64,000 bases of DNA, taken from assembly GCA_026874595.1 (NCBI GenBank), contig CM049307.1, forward strand, positions 72,764,643 through 72,828,642, given 5' to 3'. The DNA is from Sipunculus nudus. Its lineage: Eukaryota; Annelida; Sipuncula; Golfingiida; Sipunculidae. The translations under genes were made by a program, and so were the position numbers. Position 1 is the first letter of the stretch; each line of letters opens with the position of its first letter. The notes beneath the pieces are model-generated. The model saw nothing but the letters and a program-made list of their open reading frames with translations, did no database searches and was not told where the DNA came from. Below, one piece after another: positions 35,968 to 48,600 of this stretch.

Positions 35968-38786
35968 GTACGTAGGTGTAAGGGTAATCTTCAAAATATA
36001 TCATTCAGAGTAAAGCAATAGATATTTTCCTGCAAATCACGAATCTTCAGGAGTACATGCAAGAGTTTTTGTAGCAGATTGCGATGGATTGGTAATCGGG
36101 ACTGTGGTTTTCTTTGTCGTACATGGCCGCCGTGGTAGTGTGAATACGGTTCCGGTTTGCAAGGCTCAAAGCCATACGGGAATAAACTATCTGTAGGTGC
36201 TGCAGATGCTGTTGCTGCAAAAAAAAATGAGTGATATATATTATTCTTCTATAGTCGTACTTTAATATTAACGTAGAAAAATAAGAATACCCCCCATTCG
36301 CACATTGGCGTCCACCGGAAATTGGGCTAGTGTGAAAATTAAATGGGCCAGTGCGCGCCATGTTTGAATCATGCGTTCTGGAATTTTCGCATTTGGCTTC
36401 TCCTTGATTTATCAAGCGGTTACAGTTTACGCATACTGCCAAGCTTCCAAACAAAATGTAAACCTTGATTATTTGTTACTATTTACAATTACAGGCATGT
36501 TACTAATAGTAATATTATTGGCTGCTACCATCGTAATGCTGTTGTCCGGTCCAGATTTTTTTTTAGTCGGCAAACCTTCCTGCACTGACTTACCAAACAT
36601 CAGTTACTTTGGTCGTCTGGTTCCTATGAAATTTTGTACCAACAAAAAGAACGACTTGTAATTTGGCAGATTTTTCCCTAACATGGCTGAACTTTCTGTT
36701 AAAGTTAATGACACACTTTTATGCTAGAGAACCATTGTAAAAATGAGGAGCTCGGTCCTGAGGAGTGCTTGAAAGTTCTGTTACAAGTAGTGTTAACTTC
36801 TAAGAGTGCATCTAAGCTGTTCATCAAAATCATGTTAGTAATTTACATTTATTTAAACTGAATTTATTACAAGGCATTGCAAGTTGAGCATGAACTAGTT
36901 TAGTAGTTCCACATGAACAGGTTGCTTGTATATTTCATATATATAATACAACAAATGTTTGTACTTTACTTAAGGTGTGACTAATAACCACAAAGCAAAC
37001 CACAAGAGATGCCTTAACGGGCCAAAATAAGGATCAAATGTGTTTTTTTTATTTAAAGTCTAAAACATTAAAAAATTGGATAAAATTAAGTTTTTATATT
37101 ATAAGAAGACATAAAGAATAAATTAAAACCAAATAATAATCCTTTAAATTTTCCCTCAGAATGTAAACCTTGATTAGTTATACTAACTTTTTTAGAAGAA
37201 GTATTTTATAGCTTATTTGCATGCCTGTTTTTGTAAAATATTTGTTCCTGAGAAAAGTACACATTTAAGTTAAGAAAATATTAGAATATATTAGATGCAA
37301 GCAAACTAGGGGAAAATCGACATGTACTAAAAAAAATTAAATCCTGACTTACTATACAGACATGTAGGTTATAGAATTATGACATTTTTACTAAATAATT
37401 AGCCTGCATGTATGCCTGCATATCAGTTAACAACTGTTGATAAGATGTAGCTGACTATATAATTAGTATGTATGTTCTGAAATTTCATACTTTTAAGCAA
37501 ATAATTATCTGTGGGTAGAGGTCCACTAAATTTTACTGATGATGGATCATGAAATAACAACAGATTTCCAACACTTGTCCTATGCATAATCAATTTGAGA
37601 GAAATTGGCCTGGTTTTTCAGACCACTGCCTTCAGGCTTGAGCATTTGTCTCACCGTAAGATATTTCCCTAGTTCAGCAGCTTGCCTGGTGATTAAGTAA
37701 ACAATGGTTGCTGGCAATTACACTTGACATCTTGCATCATGATCATGAATGGTCAGGTCCTTGGCTTGAAGTACATTAGATTTTCAGCACGAGTTGAATG
37801 ATGTGTCTTATGTTTCATTTAATGCAACTGCTTGCTTTTCCCATTTATAGAGAGAATTCTGATATGGCTCTCAAGAAACATATAGAACCTCTACCTTTAT
37901 ACTGAAAAGACTTGTACATTATCCTGGCAAGGCATGCTGTCTTAAGCTGTGTTTCAGTATGCATGTATATGCATGAAGATAGGTGTGTTTCCATAAGTGT
38001 TAACTGGCAGACTTATTTATTTGCAGTGAATCAACCAAGCCTTCGACCTACTCTTTCTAACATAAATGTAAAAAGAGAGCAAACGTTAAAGAATTGAAAA
38101 CAAGAGCTAATTGAGATTCCCTTGCAAGTTGGTGGATATACACTCTTCTAATTGTAAAAAAGAATTATCTTTATAATTAAAGAATTATTAACTATTTAGG
38201 CATCTCAATTTTTACTAAGTTGTGTAAACTTGCAAACACGAGATGTATATATTGTATATATTCGGACTGTGACTGTATTTTCTTCAAAGAAACCAATTTT
38301 TAATGTGATGATTGTAATAAAATGACCCCTTTGGAAAGATCATTAAGCTGAATGGGCTTTCCTGGTAAAATATATTTGCCATAAATAAAAAAGAGAAATG
38401 TCATAGAAATGTTTATTTCATAGAATTAACTATTAATACGTGTGCAATACGTTTACCAGAAAATTAGGCAGAATGAATCCATTTAACATGCACAAAAACT
38501 AGAATGACATGCAGTGCATTTATGCACATGTGTATTTTCATGTTTGCATGGTCTTCAGATATTACAAATTGTCATAAGAAATCTCATAGTTACAATAATC
38601 AATTGAAAAGGACACTTGGCTTGCTTACATGTTTAAATTTTTTAGGGTGAAAGTAAAAAAGTGCTTTATTTACAACCACCAATATGTAAATATGTAAGAT
38701 GGTACCAGTAATATTCTGTACAAATATCATTTAATGTATGGGGAATCTGTCTGGTATCCTGAACTTTTGTTTTGTTCTCCTTCCAG

Positions 38787-38924
38787 TTACAATGTCTGAC
38801 ACACCTGATTATTCAAAATGGACTGTGGTCCAGCTGAAGGATGAGCTGACAAAACGTGGCTTGGATACAAATGGGAGGAAGGCAGACCTTGTTGCCAGGT
38901 TGACGTCTCCGGCTGAAGGGACAG
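38787..38924 (+). CDS. Coding exon with SAP domain and start codon
   Basis: Acceptor CCTTCCAG, then TTACA and ATG at 38792; donor GTGAGC. It encodes MSDTPDYSKW and the SAP helix-turn-helix (TVVQLKDELTKRGL, GRKADLVARL). An in-frame ATG at 38738 lies upstream of the acceptor, in the intron, so the start at 38792 is preferred. Confidence 0.88.
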
Positions 38925-41900
38925 GTGAGCACCCTCTGCTTGAACTTAATCTCCCCAGGGCTGAACATAGTTAACACATTGACATTTGCAGCATGTTGGC
39001 CTAGTATGGTTGTATCAAGTCCTGTATTAGGGTTATCCCTAGTTTCCCTATCAAGGCAGATGAGCTATCCTGAATCTTTCAGTTTGTATATTGGGTGTTT
39101 GGTCATCGTCTTGCTCTGTTATTTATCATAAACAATATTATATGTACAGCTCATATTTTAATGCGAGTTCTTACAGAGCATGCATTTGCCCTAAATGAGT
39201 TTTGAGATTGCTTGAAATAGAAACAAGGCTGCAGAAGTCTGAAGAAACTCCCCATAAAGTGTTGATGTTGTGTAGCTAAGATAGTCTGTGGTCGATTTCC
39301 TTGATGATAATATTCATTCAGTCATTTCAGTAGTTTTATGACTGATCTGGCTACAAATTAATTACAGTACATTGTTTTGCTGACTAACTTTTTGAACCTC
39401 CAATTTCCTCATATTTGTAAAAGAAAATGGCCGATTCCACCTCTTGGCTCGCTGTTGATTTGTCCATTGGAACAATGTATTTTTGCTCCATGTTCTAGAA
39501 TTTCCTACTTTCAGATCAGATTGATTGTGCATTTTTAATTTTTACAAATCAACAATACTTGTTGCCTTCATTACACTGATTTTGGATGGTTGTTTATGGT
39601 CATTGTCACTTATTTCAGGTGTAACAAATGATTATTATTGGTCTTTCAAGCTAATCTTTTCTTTCAGATACTTAAATGGCCACAATTAATTCATATTTTG
39701 AGTTTGAAGGCATTTGTAGTGTTAGACATACATTAGCAAGTTAATCTTTGGTAGCAAGTTAATCTTTGGTGCCACCTGATATTTTTATATCAGTCTGTTT
39801 AATATCTTTTGTCTTTATCAGAAACTACCAAAGAAGCTGAGGAGGCTGCAGAAGCTGAGCTGTTAGAAGATAAAGAAGGAGAAGATGCAAAAGCTGAGGA
39901 AGAACAGAATGGTAAGGCCCACATAGCATATATATAAACTATCTATTTACAAGTTTCTTTAGATTCTCCAGGTTTTGAGGCCACACAATGTACAAAATAA
40001 GACAGGCCTGTAAATATGAGTTTGTATCACCACAGGCATTAATACTGCAGCAGACATACATGTGTGTTTATATGTATGTGTCACTTAAATAGATTACATT
40101 ACAAGCATATAAGTACTATCCATGACGACTCAAGATTGTCACTTTACCTGGTGTAACCTGGTATTCTGCCAGATTTGTCCCTCTAGCAAATCCTGGAGCC
40201 ACATGCAAGTTCTTCCTTTAGTCCGATCAGTGCAAAGTTCAGAGGAGACGCACATGCATAGTGAACCAGACATCAGAGCTTGTACATGATATCTGTATGG
40301 ACCCAGTGAGATGAAGACTTTTTTTTTATATATGTCGAGGGATTAATGAGAATCTGGGAAGATTGAGAATTCTCATTTTTCCTGGGAGAGATTGGAATTC
40401 AATTTTGAAAATCAGACCTGGTTAAAAAAAATGAGAATTCTTATTCTTCCCGGGAAAAATGGGAATTATTGATGCCAACTGAACTCTTTAAATTTTTTTT
40501 GTACTTATTTCTCTTTTCAGAAAGAAACTTTGATCATCTTTCTTTCACATTAATTTTGAACCGTTCAAGTGTTAAAAAAGAAATAAATAGTACACTCACA
40601 CCAAGTAGAAATGTCAGGGTTCGTACGCACCTTGAAAACCTTGAAAAGTGCTTGAATTTAGTCATTTCAATTTCAAGGGCTTGAAAAGTGCTTAAAAAGA
40701 GAGAGTGGTTTGGAAAAGTACTTGAAAAATAAAATTTTGTGAAAGAGTTTGGTGTATGTTGTGTGTATGCATACCTGATATTTTAATATCGACTTTCGGG
40801 CATCTCTACGTCAATCAAATGTATGAAATAGAATTAACCCAATCGTGGATGAATGAGACCGGGCAGTGACAGTGACGATGTAACAAGTTAACATACGAGG
40901 GTAATAACCATGTTTATTATCAAATAGTAAGTGAGCTGCTTTACTGGAAAGATTATGGAGATTTCCCCCGAGGTACGTATAAAAGCTCTTTAATTGAAAA
41001 CTCAATCCACGCTAGGCGAGTTCACGTAAGCATTTTCGCAAGATTTATAATTTAAATTTTAAAGTAATACTACAGAGATTATTAATATAGCTATTGAGAA
41101 GATCTGTCCAAAGGAAATAATTATCTGGGAACAAACCAGGGGAATAAAATGTGTGAAAAATACATGATGGGAACAATTCGAATCTGAGGTATAATAATAA
41201 TATAAAACTAATTCGCTCAGTAGAATATGTCGTTTAAATCAAGTTAACTTTACGTTTTACATTGGTAACTCGGCGATAATAATTGTATCAGAGGGGTCCT
41301 ATTTTCCAACGAACCCAGTCCGACTTTGTTTTGGTTAAAGGTTTTTCAGTTTATCTAAGGGTTGCGTGTTTTTTTTTATCTTCGTACCTGCGCATTTCAC
41401 GTGTACGCGCTGTGATCGTCAGTTGTTAGCTCCATAAGACCACTGATCAGCGAAATACAGTTTACACGCGGGGTCAGTCCAATTAAGGATAAATACTGTT
41501 TGTCCGAAATAGGTTAAGGTGTTTGGCAGGTACTGATGTATATTCACATACTCTGGCGTCAGTTTGTAAAAGGCTGGGATCCATGGGGGAAATCACATTT
41601 TTGTTGCGATGTGATAGCCGTTTGTAAGCGAAGTACGCTGGCAGTTTAAAGAGTGATCAGCGACATATACAACTTCCAGCATCGGCCCCCTTCCTGCCCT
41701 GCATAACGATTGCATAAAGGTCGCCAACAAGAGTTTTTTTTTTTAAATAAGATTTCACATTTTTAGTTTTAATCAAATGTTGGACATGTTTGAATAGAAA
41801 TCTGGCTGCGTCTGTATTCGTTAGATAACGACCTTCACAGGTGTTGCCCGGCCACTTGTTGACACGTGCGGCCAGTGACTTGGCAGTAAACGGCAGAAAC

Positions 41901-42620
41901 CTCGTGCACGACAAGGTCGTCATATCAAACGTGCTGATACGAAGTTTGACTAGTATTGTTTTGAATAATTTGATAATACTATACCAAAATATCGTATAAG
42001 GGTAACATATTACAGGCTTTTATTTTTTTTTTGCCGTTGAAAACTTGAATGAATATCCCCCACGATCGCCGAACTGTCAGAGTTTTTCGGCACCCTTTCT
42101 GCCGGAGCATATAATTTGCTAAAGTTTGAGCTAGTCGGCAAATCAGAGATCCCTATTCAAGATATTATAGGTTTTAGACCCTCGTAATCAGATTAGTTAA
42201 ATCTGTCAAGGTCATGCCAAAGATGAGTGATCATTTTGAATGTAAAGTTAAAACAATGGGCCGCTGTGTATTAAACCGCGACCGGCTATACCGAAGGGTA
42301 TTTCACAAGCGCTTCAATTGCTGTTAGTGTAGATTTCGGCTAAATTTGTTATTTTCTGAGTCATTTCCTTATAACTATTACTTATTTTACATTTCCTGGC
42401 CTTTTTTATCACACTATATGGTCCACCTCATTATAAATATTATTTTGCATTTTGTGTTACAAGCCTTTCGATGTCGGCAACATGCATGGGTGAAGGTGCA
42501 CTGACCGTCCATAAATTTTGATGTCCTTGAAAATACTTTTCAGGTCCTTGAAAAGTGCTTGAAATTTCTCATGATAAGTATACGAACCCTGAATGTGAAT
42601 AAAATATGAAGCTGACAAAG

Positions 42621-42676
<56 letters not shown>

Positions 42677-45600
42677 TGGAACCCCACAATTACGACCGCC
42701 TGGGGACTGAGCAAAGTGGTCGTAATTTGGGGGTGGTCGTATTTGTGAAACTCTTACCATGGTCGCATATAACACGCTGATATTTAATGGGTATCAGAGT
42801 TTATCTATTGCATATCTTTAATGTGAATTTTAACAAAATATTTTACTTAGCGGAGGACCCTTATTATGATTTTTTTTGTGTGTGTAGCTGAACATATTTA
42901 TTCATGATGAAAATTAATACACATGTACACATGTAGTGACTATAATGATGAACAAATAATAACACTTAGGCAATACGATTACAACCTACTGAATGCATAT
43001 TGAACATAATACGTGGCTGTCATATATTTAGCCTTCCGATTGAGTATATATTGCGTGCACTTGAGCTTACCCCACGCTAAACTGCTGAGCCATTTGGTGC
43101 TGACTGTGCGTGGTGTTGCCGCCTTGATTAACGCTGCTTTATCCTTCAAGGAGAGCTCTTTCAGAGGCATGGTTGCCTAACAGCAAGCAATTTAAATGCA
43201 AACTTAACCAGTAGAGAAATAAACTGACAACGATCTATCAGAAAAGGCAAATTAATGTGAGGGATTTTCCCCCGATGCAAGCTTTATTTATACATTTTAC
43301 TGACTGCTCAATACTCAGTGTCAGTAAGGTATGAACACATTTAGGATTAACTAGGTCGTTAATTTTACCAATTAGGATCGAACAATATGTGATGAGTTGA
43401 AATATTAAGCCTGCAACCCCACACTTAGGGTAGCTGTAATAAAGGTGATCACTGAGGGGCAATTAGCATCTGACCCCAGGTCAGACCGGCTCGTTAAGTA
43501 ATCAGGCCGGTGGTTATCCTCTTTGATCTATAACCTACACCTCAATGAGTCTCAGGGAAGACACCGAGTCGGGAAGATATGCGGGACCAGATTAACACCC
43601 GGGTTAAGAAACCTTGTTACCCGCTTTGATCTTTCGTTAAGGCTCCTGTGACAAGACACAGCCTTTGACTCGTGACAAATGTTGTTTCAGTACTTCTCGG
43701 CGGTGGTCGCATTAGCGGGATCGCATTAGCGCTGGGGCCAGGAAATCTGGTCGTAATTCTGAATTCAGGGGTGGTCGTAATTTTGAGTCATTTTTAAACA
43801 TAAATAAACTAAAAAAAATTCGGGACCAAGCAAAATGGTCATAATTGTGGGGTGGTCGCAATTGTGGGGTGGTCCGCAAGACATGGTTCCACTGTATATA
43901 AAAGTTCCTTCATTTTTTGTTATAAAATTATAATAATAGCTAGGTCAGTTTTCTGAATTGAGGTTCCCAGAGAATGCAAAAAATAAATTGTTTAAAGGGC
44001 TTAGGAATAACTACTTGTTGACACAAAGTATTATGATGGTGTTTGTGTGTTTGTTTCCCTGAACCCTTTGATCAATAAACATCAATCAGTATTTATTGTG
44101 ATGCAGATAACATTAAAGATTGCATATTTTACTACGGTTTTATAACCAAACTTAACCCACCTTAACTATTAAAAGGATATCATTTAACAAAATGGAGCTG
44201 GCTGGGAAAAATAAGAATACTGGTTTTTCTCAGGAAAAATCAGAATTCTCATACTTCCCAGGAAAAATCAGAATCAAATCATAGTATGAAATGATTTTCA
44301 TTTTTCCCGGGAGGATTCCAGATCTTCCTAGATTCTCATTCTTCCCTCGACATATACATGACCAACAGGTCTTCCACCTACTTATTTATTCCTATAATTT
44401 CCTGAGAAAAAACAAATCCTGTAACTTCCTTCGATATACAATGTTATTGTTGAAAACATTCAGCTCCTTTGCAAAACTGTGCATGTAAGTGGACATTTCT
44501 ATAAACATCTATATTTTCATTATTTTGCATGGGTTGTTCAGTTAGAATTCCTTAAAATTCTTCCGGGTGCATGTCAAAAGCCTGAACCGAGTTCATTCAG
44601 AATAGGTTCATTTCAGCTAGACCTGTTTCTTATGGTCCTGAATCACATTTCTTTTTCTTCCATTCTCTTCCTCTTACAATCCTATGCTTTCGAACTACCC
44701 CCCACTCAAGATTTTCACCTGGTCTGCCAATCTGCTGGTTTCAAGCCATACTCACAGGACCATCAAACATTTCACCATCAATCAGTGCATTCTGTCTGGC
44801 ATTTGTGTTGAGAAAACGTGCATTATATAAGCTGCCAATATCAATGAATTGGAGATGGCATCAGAGGCGGATTCTTGGCCCTCTGCATTGTTATCTTTGT
44901 GAATGTCCTACGCATTAGACAACTCTGTATTATTTTGTGACAGTGACTTTGTGGTCATTGACATCAAAATGATATCAATACTGGCCTGAGGAGTTTATCT
45001 ATTACTAATTGCACAGGTGAGACAGAAGAGCCAATGAATACAGATGAGAAAGAAGATTCCATGAACACAGATGAGAAAGCAGAAGATGAGGCTAAACCAG
45101 AGGGGGAAGCTGAAGAGGAGGAAGCTCATGATGCCAGCATGCAGGTATGTACAAGCATGTAATAAATCCCAGATAGAGCAGCATGAAATAATTAAAATGT
45201 CATGTTTTCTTGGACATCTGTTGTGCCACTGTTGATAGAACCCAACAGGGTGTCATTGCATGCATAATTACTGCAGGGATTTCTCACAATATGGGCTGCT
45301 GCACAGCTAATTTGTATGTTAATAAGAACATAAATTTTCTTAGAAGTTGAGTAAGCCCATGGTTCTGTACTTCTACAAAAAAGGTAGGTGAATAGCTGGC
45401 TTTAATTAACTAAGTTCATTTAAAATATACTTTTTAACAGTTTAATTTGTAACAAGAAGAACCTTTGTTGCATTGCCAATTCAGTTATTCTCTCCCTGAT
45501 CCAGTGACTGTTAAAATTTAAAGCAGTTTCCCAAATATTGCATTGATACAAGTATCATAGTTGAAGGATAAGAGATGTGACAGGAGATCATTATTTGGTG

Positions 45601-48600
45601 ATTCTAACTTTCTGGAAGACTAATTGGTAGTTTGTATTTTCCAGGGACTATAGATGTTAGGCTTTACTTCTTTATATGTCATATAGAGGAACAAATACTT
45701 TTGCTAGAACATTATCAAACAGTTGTTTTGGACCTAGTTATTGACTGTGTTTGCTTCATATGTTTGTGATGAGTTTTAAGTATATGGTTTTGCAGGACAT
45801 GGTAGTGATTGATGAGTTTGATGCCCTGGAAGATGAAATTCAGCTGGAGATGGAGAGGATGGCTGAAGAGCAGAAAAAGAAGGAGGAGGAACAAAAGAAG
45901 AAGGCAGAAGAGGAGGCAGCTGCCAAAGCCAAGGCCAAGGCAGAGCTAGAGGAGCAGCAGAAGAAAGAAAAAGAGGAGAAAGCAAAAGAAGAGGAGAAGG
46001 CTAAGGAAGAAGAGAAGGCTAAAGAGGAGGCTGCAGCAGCTGTAAAGGTATGTATGTAATGTGCATTGTATACTGTCATCAGTTTCCCTGGTGGGAGGTT
46101 TTGTTTATATCAATAACTGTCTTTCTTGTAATTTCATTTTCCAAGATGTATTCTATGTCCTGGATATGTGCTTATATCAGTTTGTAGTTGTGTATACATG
46201 TTAAAGTTTTGAATGTTCTGTGTAACTAAGCATTTCACACATGACAGGTGTATTCAGTTAAATATATTCACAGTCCCCCTTTTTTCAAAGCTTTACATAA
46301 CATTTCCTTGGTGATTTTGGTATGAAAACATTATCATTGTTTAAAATAAAACCATCACATGCCTTTATTGGGCATAGACAGTCAGTGGGTAAAAGCTCAG
46401 CTCTCTCAACTGACGACCCAGGTTTGATTCCCAGAATCACCATGAGATTGGGTTATAGTGACTTGTCCAAGGTTGGTCATTTTCTCCAGGTTCACCATCT
46501 GAGCCATGGAGAGAGCCATGTATGAGTTATCAAAACTAGTTGTACCTTGTAAAATAACGTTTATATTATAATTCTTCATTTGGTGACAATATTATTTTGG
46601 CAGAAAGAGGTTGAAGAGGAAGAGGCTGCAGGGGAAGCCAAAGATGAAGCCAAGAAGGAATCGGAGGATGCAGGTGACAAGGCTGAAGCTAAACCAGATG
46701 GGGAAACCAAAGGTAGGTACATTTAGCACAGTCATGTACATGGTATATTTGGAGCTGTAGAACTACTAATTGCAATTTGACAGATAATGATTATCAGTTG
46801 TAATCAGTGACGATCTGAATTTGATGGGGATATTAAACATCAAACACTTGTCTCTGCTTTTTATGGTAGTATTACGTATAGATACCCATTTCACAAATTA
46901 AGGATTTAACATTGTATAAATGTTGAATAATTTCATCAGTTTGATTTGTCAATGAAAATATCAGTTACCCTGACCTTGGTGTTTTCATTTTTGTTTTGAC
47001 AGCTAAAGAAGAGAAGGAAGAGAAAAAGACTGAAGAAAAGAAACCTGAGGAAAAGAAGGAGGAGAAGAAACGTACTATTTACACTGGTCTTCTCTAGTCA
47101 AATATTGATGATTGTATTGTTTCTTTTCGTGACGTCCATATTTTGCAACATGACAAGTAACACGTCAAATGAATAGATTCCTGATTGTTGCAAAATTGCC
47201 ATCCCAATGCTGCTTATGCTAATGTGCTGCAATCGCCAGCAGTGTTCTTGCAGTAATTTGAAGAAGTGCCAAATTGTTTAGATTTTATATCCCCCATTGT
47301 AGATCTACATGTTACCCCATCAGAGCAGCAAATATAGCTCTAGAGATCATGCTTATTGATGACTGTTGTGGCCATTAGAAAATTAAAATTGTCCCTTCTG
47401 TTAACCTGTTGGAAAAAAAGGTGTCCATAAGCTGTTTGTACTTGTTTTGTGACCTTGAAAGTGACCATCAAAAAACCAAAGCAATTTTGTATAGAGACAT
47501 TGTATAAAGAGTGCCTAGTGATAAGAATTTAAGTAAGTGTTGGTCTTAACTTAAGATATATGTGATAAGTGTAAGTAATTTAGGCATTTCCTTTTTTAAA
47601 TTGTTCACAATTTGAACAATTTCTTTGCAGCCACACCAAGGCCAGTGAGACAGATGGCAGAAACACATGTACCAAACACCTCAGTCACAAAATGGGGTAA
47701 GTTTGTATGCCATTTTAAAATAATCACAGTAGCTCCTACAGAAACATTGAAAATTAGTTTGTTATAATGATGATTACATTAATTGGCATCAGTGTTGATA
47801 AGTTGAACTTTTTGATTATTTAAAATGAAAAGGGAATGTTGATCATATTTGAATTGATGCCTTCCTGATATTTTTTTTTTCAAAGTGTGTAGAAGTGATA
47901 GGATATTTCTGTTCTTTACAATGGTCTACATGTTGAAATGACTTATCTGCTATATATTTTGTTTTGGGTATTGAAATGACACTTTCTGTTGTGCAGATGT
48001 TCTGTGGGACCAGTTTGCTCACACAATGACACTGAGCCCTCTCAGCCTGGAGGACCTAAACCATGAGAAACTACAGTCAATTCTCAAGACCTGTGTGGGC
48101 TACAGATACATGTCTGGCTGGAACCGGGAACCTGAAAACATTGGGTATGTACCAGTGATGTACTCTTGTTTGATAAAACCAGAGGTTCATCTTGAGTTTA
48201 TACATTATTGTAATCTATCTAATGAGTGATCTATGTAAGTTCACTACTGAAATAACAACTCGCAAGGAATTGGTCAGTTGCAGTAAGAAGTAAACTTGAA
48301 CTTAATGTGTTGTATACATTTCTAATTTTTAAGGAACATAAATCAGAATTTACTTTTGTTTGTTTTATATTATATTATGCTTTACATTTTTGAATATATT
48401 GTGGAGATAAGCTGGATGTTATATGTATTAAAAAAACTGTCATCTAAGAATATGTGTTAACTTTAAAATTGACCAGTGCTCACTCTTCTCTGCCACACAG
48501 GAGATTACATATTGTATGCAAGTCCAACAGTGAGATGGAGAAGCTGGAGAAAGAAGCTCCTTCTTGGGGCATTAAGGATAACTTGGTCATCCGGACATAC

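Larger units (their letters stand above)
40332..44353. mobile_element. Outer DNA element in intron 3, split by two later insertions
   Basis: The left end ATGTCGAGGGATTAATGAGA (40332 on) matches the inverse of the right end (ATTCTTCCCTCGACAT, ending 44353), continuing inward through AATCTGGGAAGAT. Sub-repeats of GAGAATTCTCAT and TTCCCGGGAAAAAT lie inside both ends. Removing the insertions at 40615-42591 and 42674-43894 leaves about 820 bp, a plausible MITE. No coding capacity. Confidence 0.65.

Noticed and set aside
36046-36367. Minus-strand two-exon gene (start MARTGPFNF, then a good TTTTTTTTGCAG acceptor near 36215)
   Set aside because: The only GT donor after the first part (GGTATTC) gives a phase that meets a stop within ten codons; no known motif. 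Left out, though a divergent transcript near the SAP promoter is possible.
36371-36661. 96-codon plus-strand frame with hydrophobic stretches
   Set aside because: No recognisable family, lies in intron 1, and hydrophobicity is expected from T-rich DNA.
45776-46079. Minus-strand frames rich in Ser/Ala/Phe
   Set aside because: Antisense shadows of the Glu/Lys-rich coiled-coil exon.
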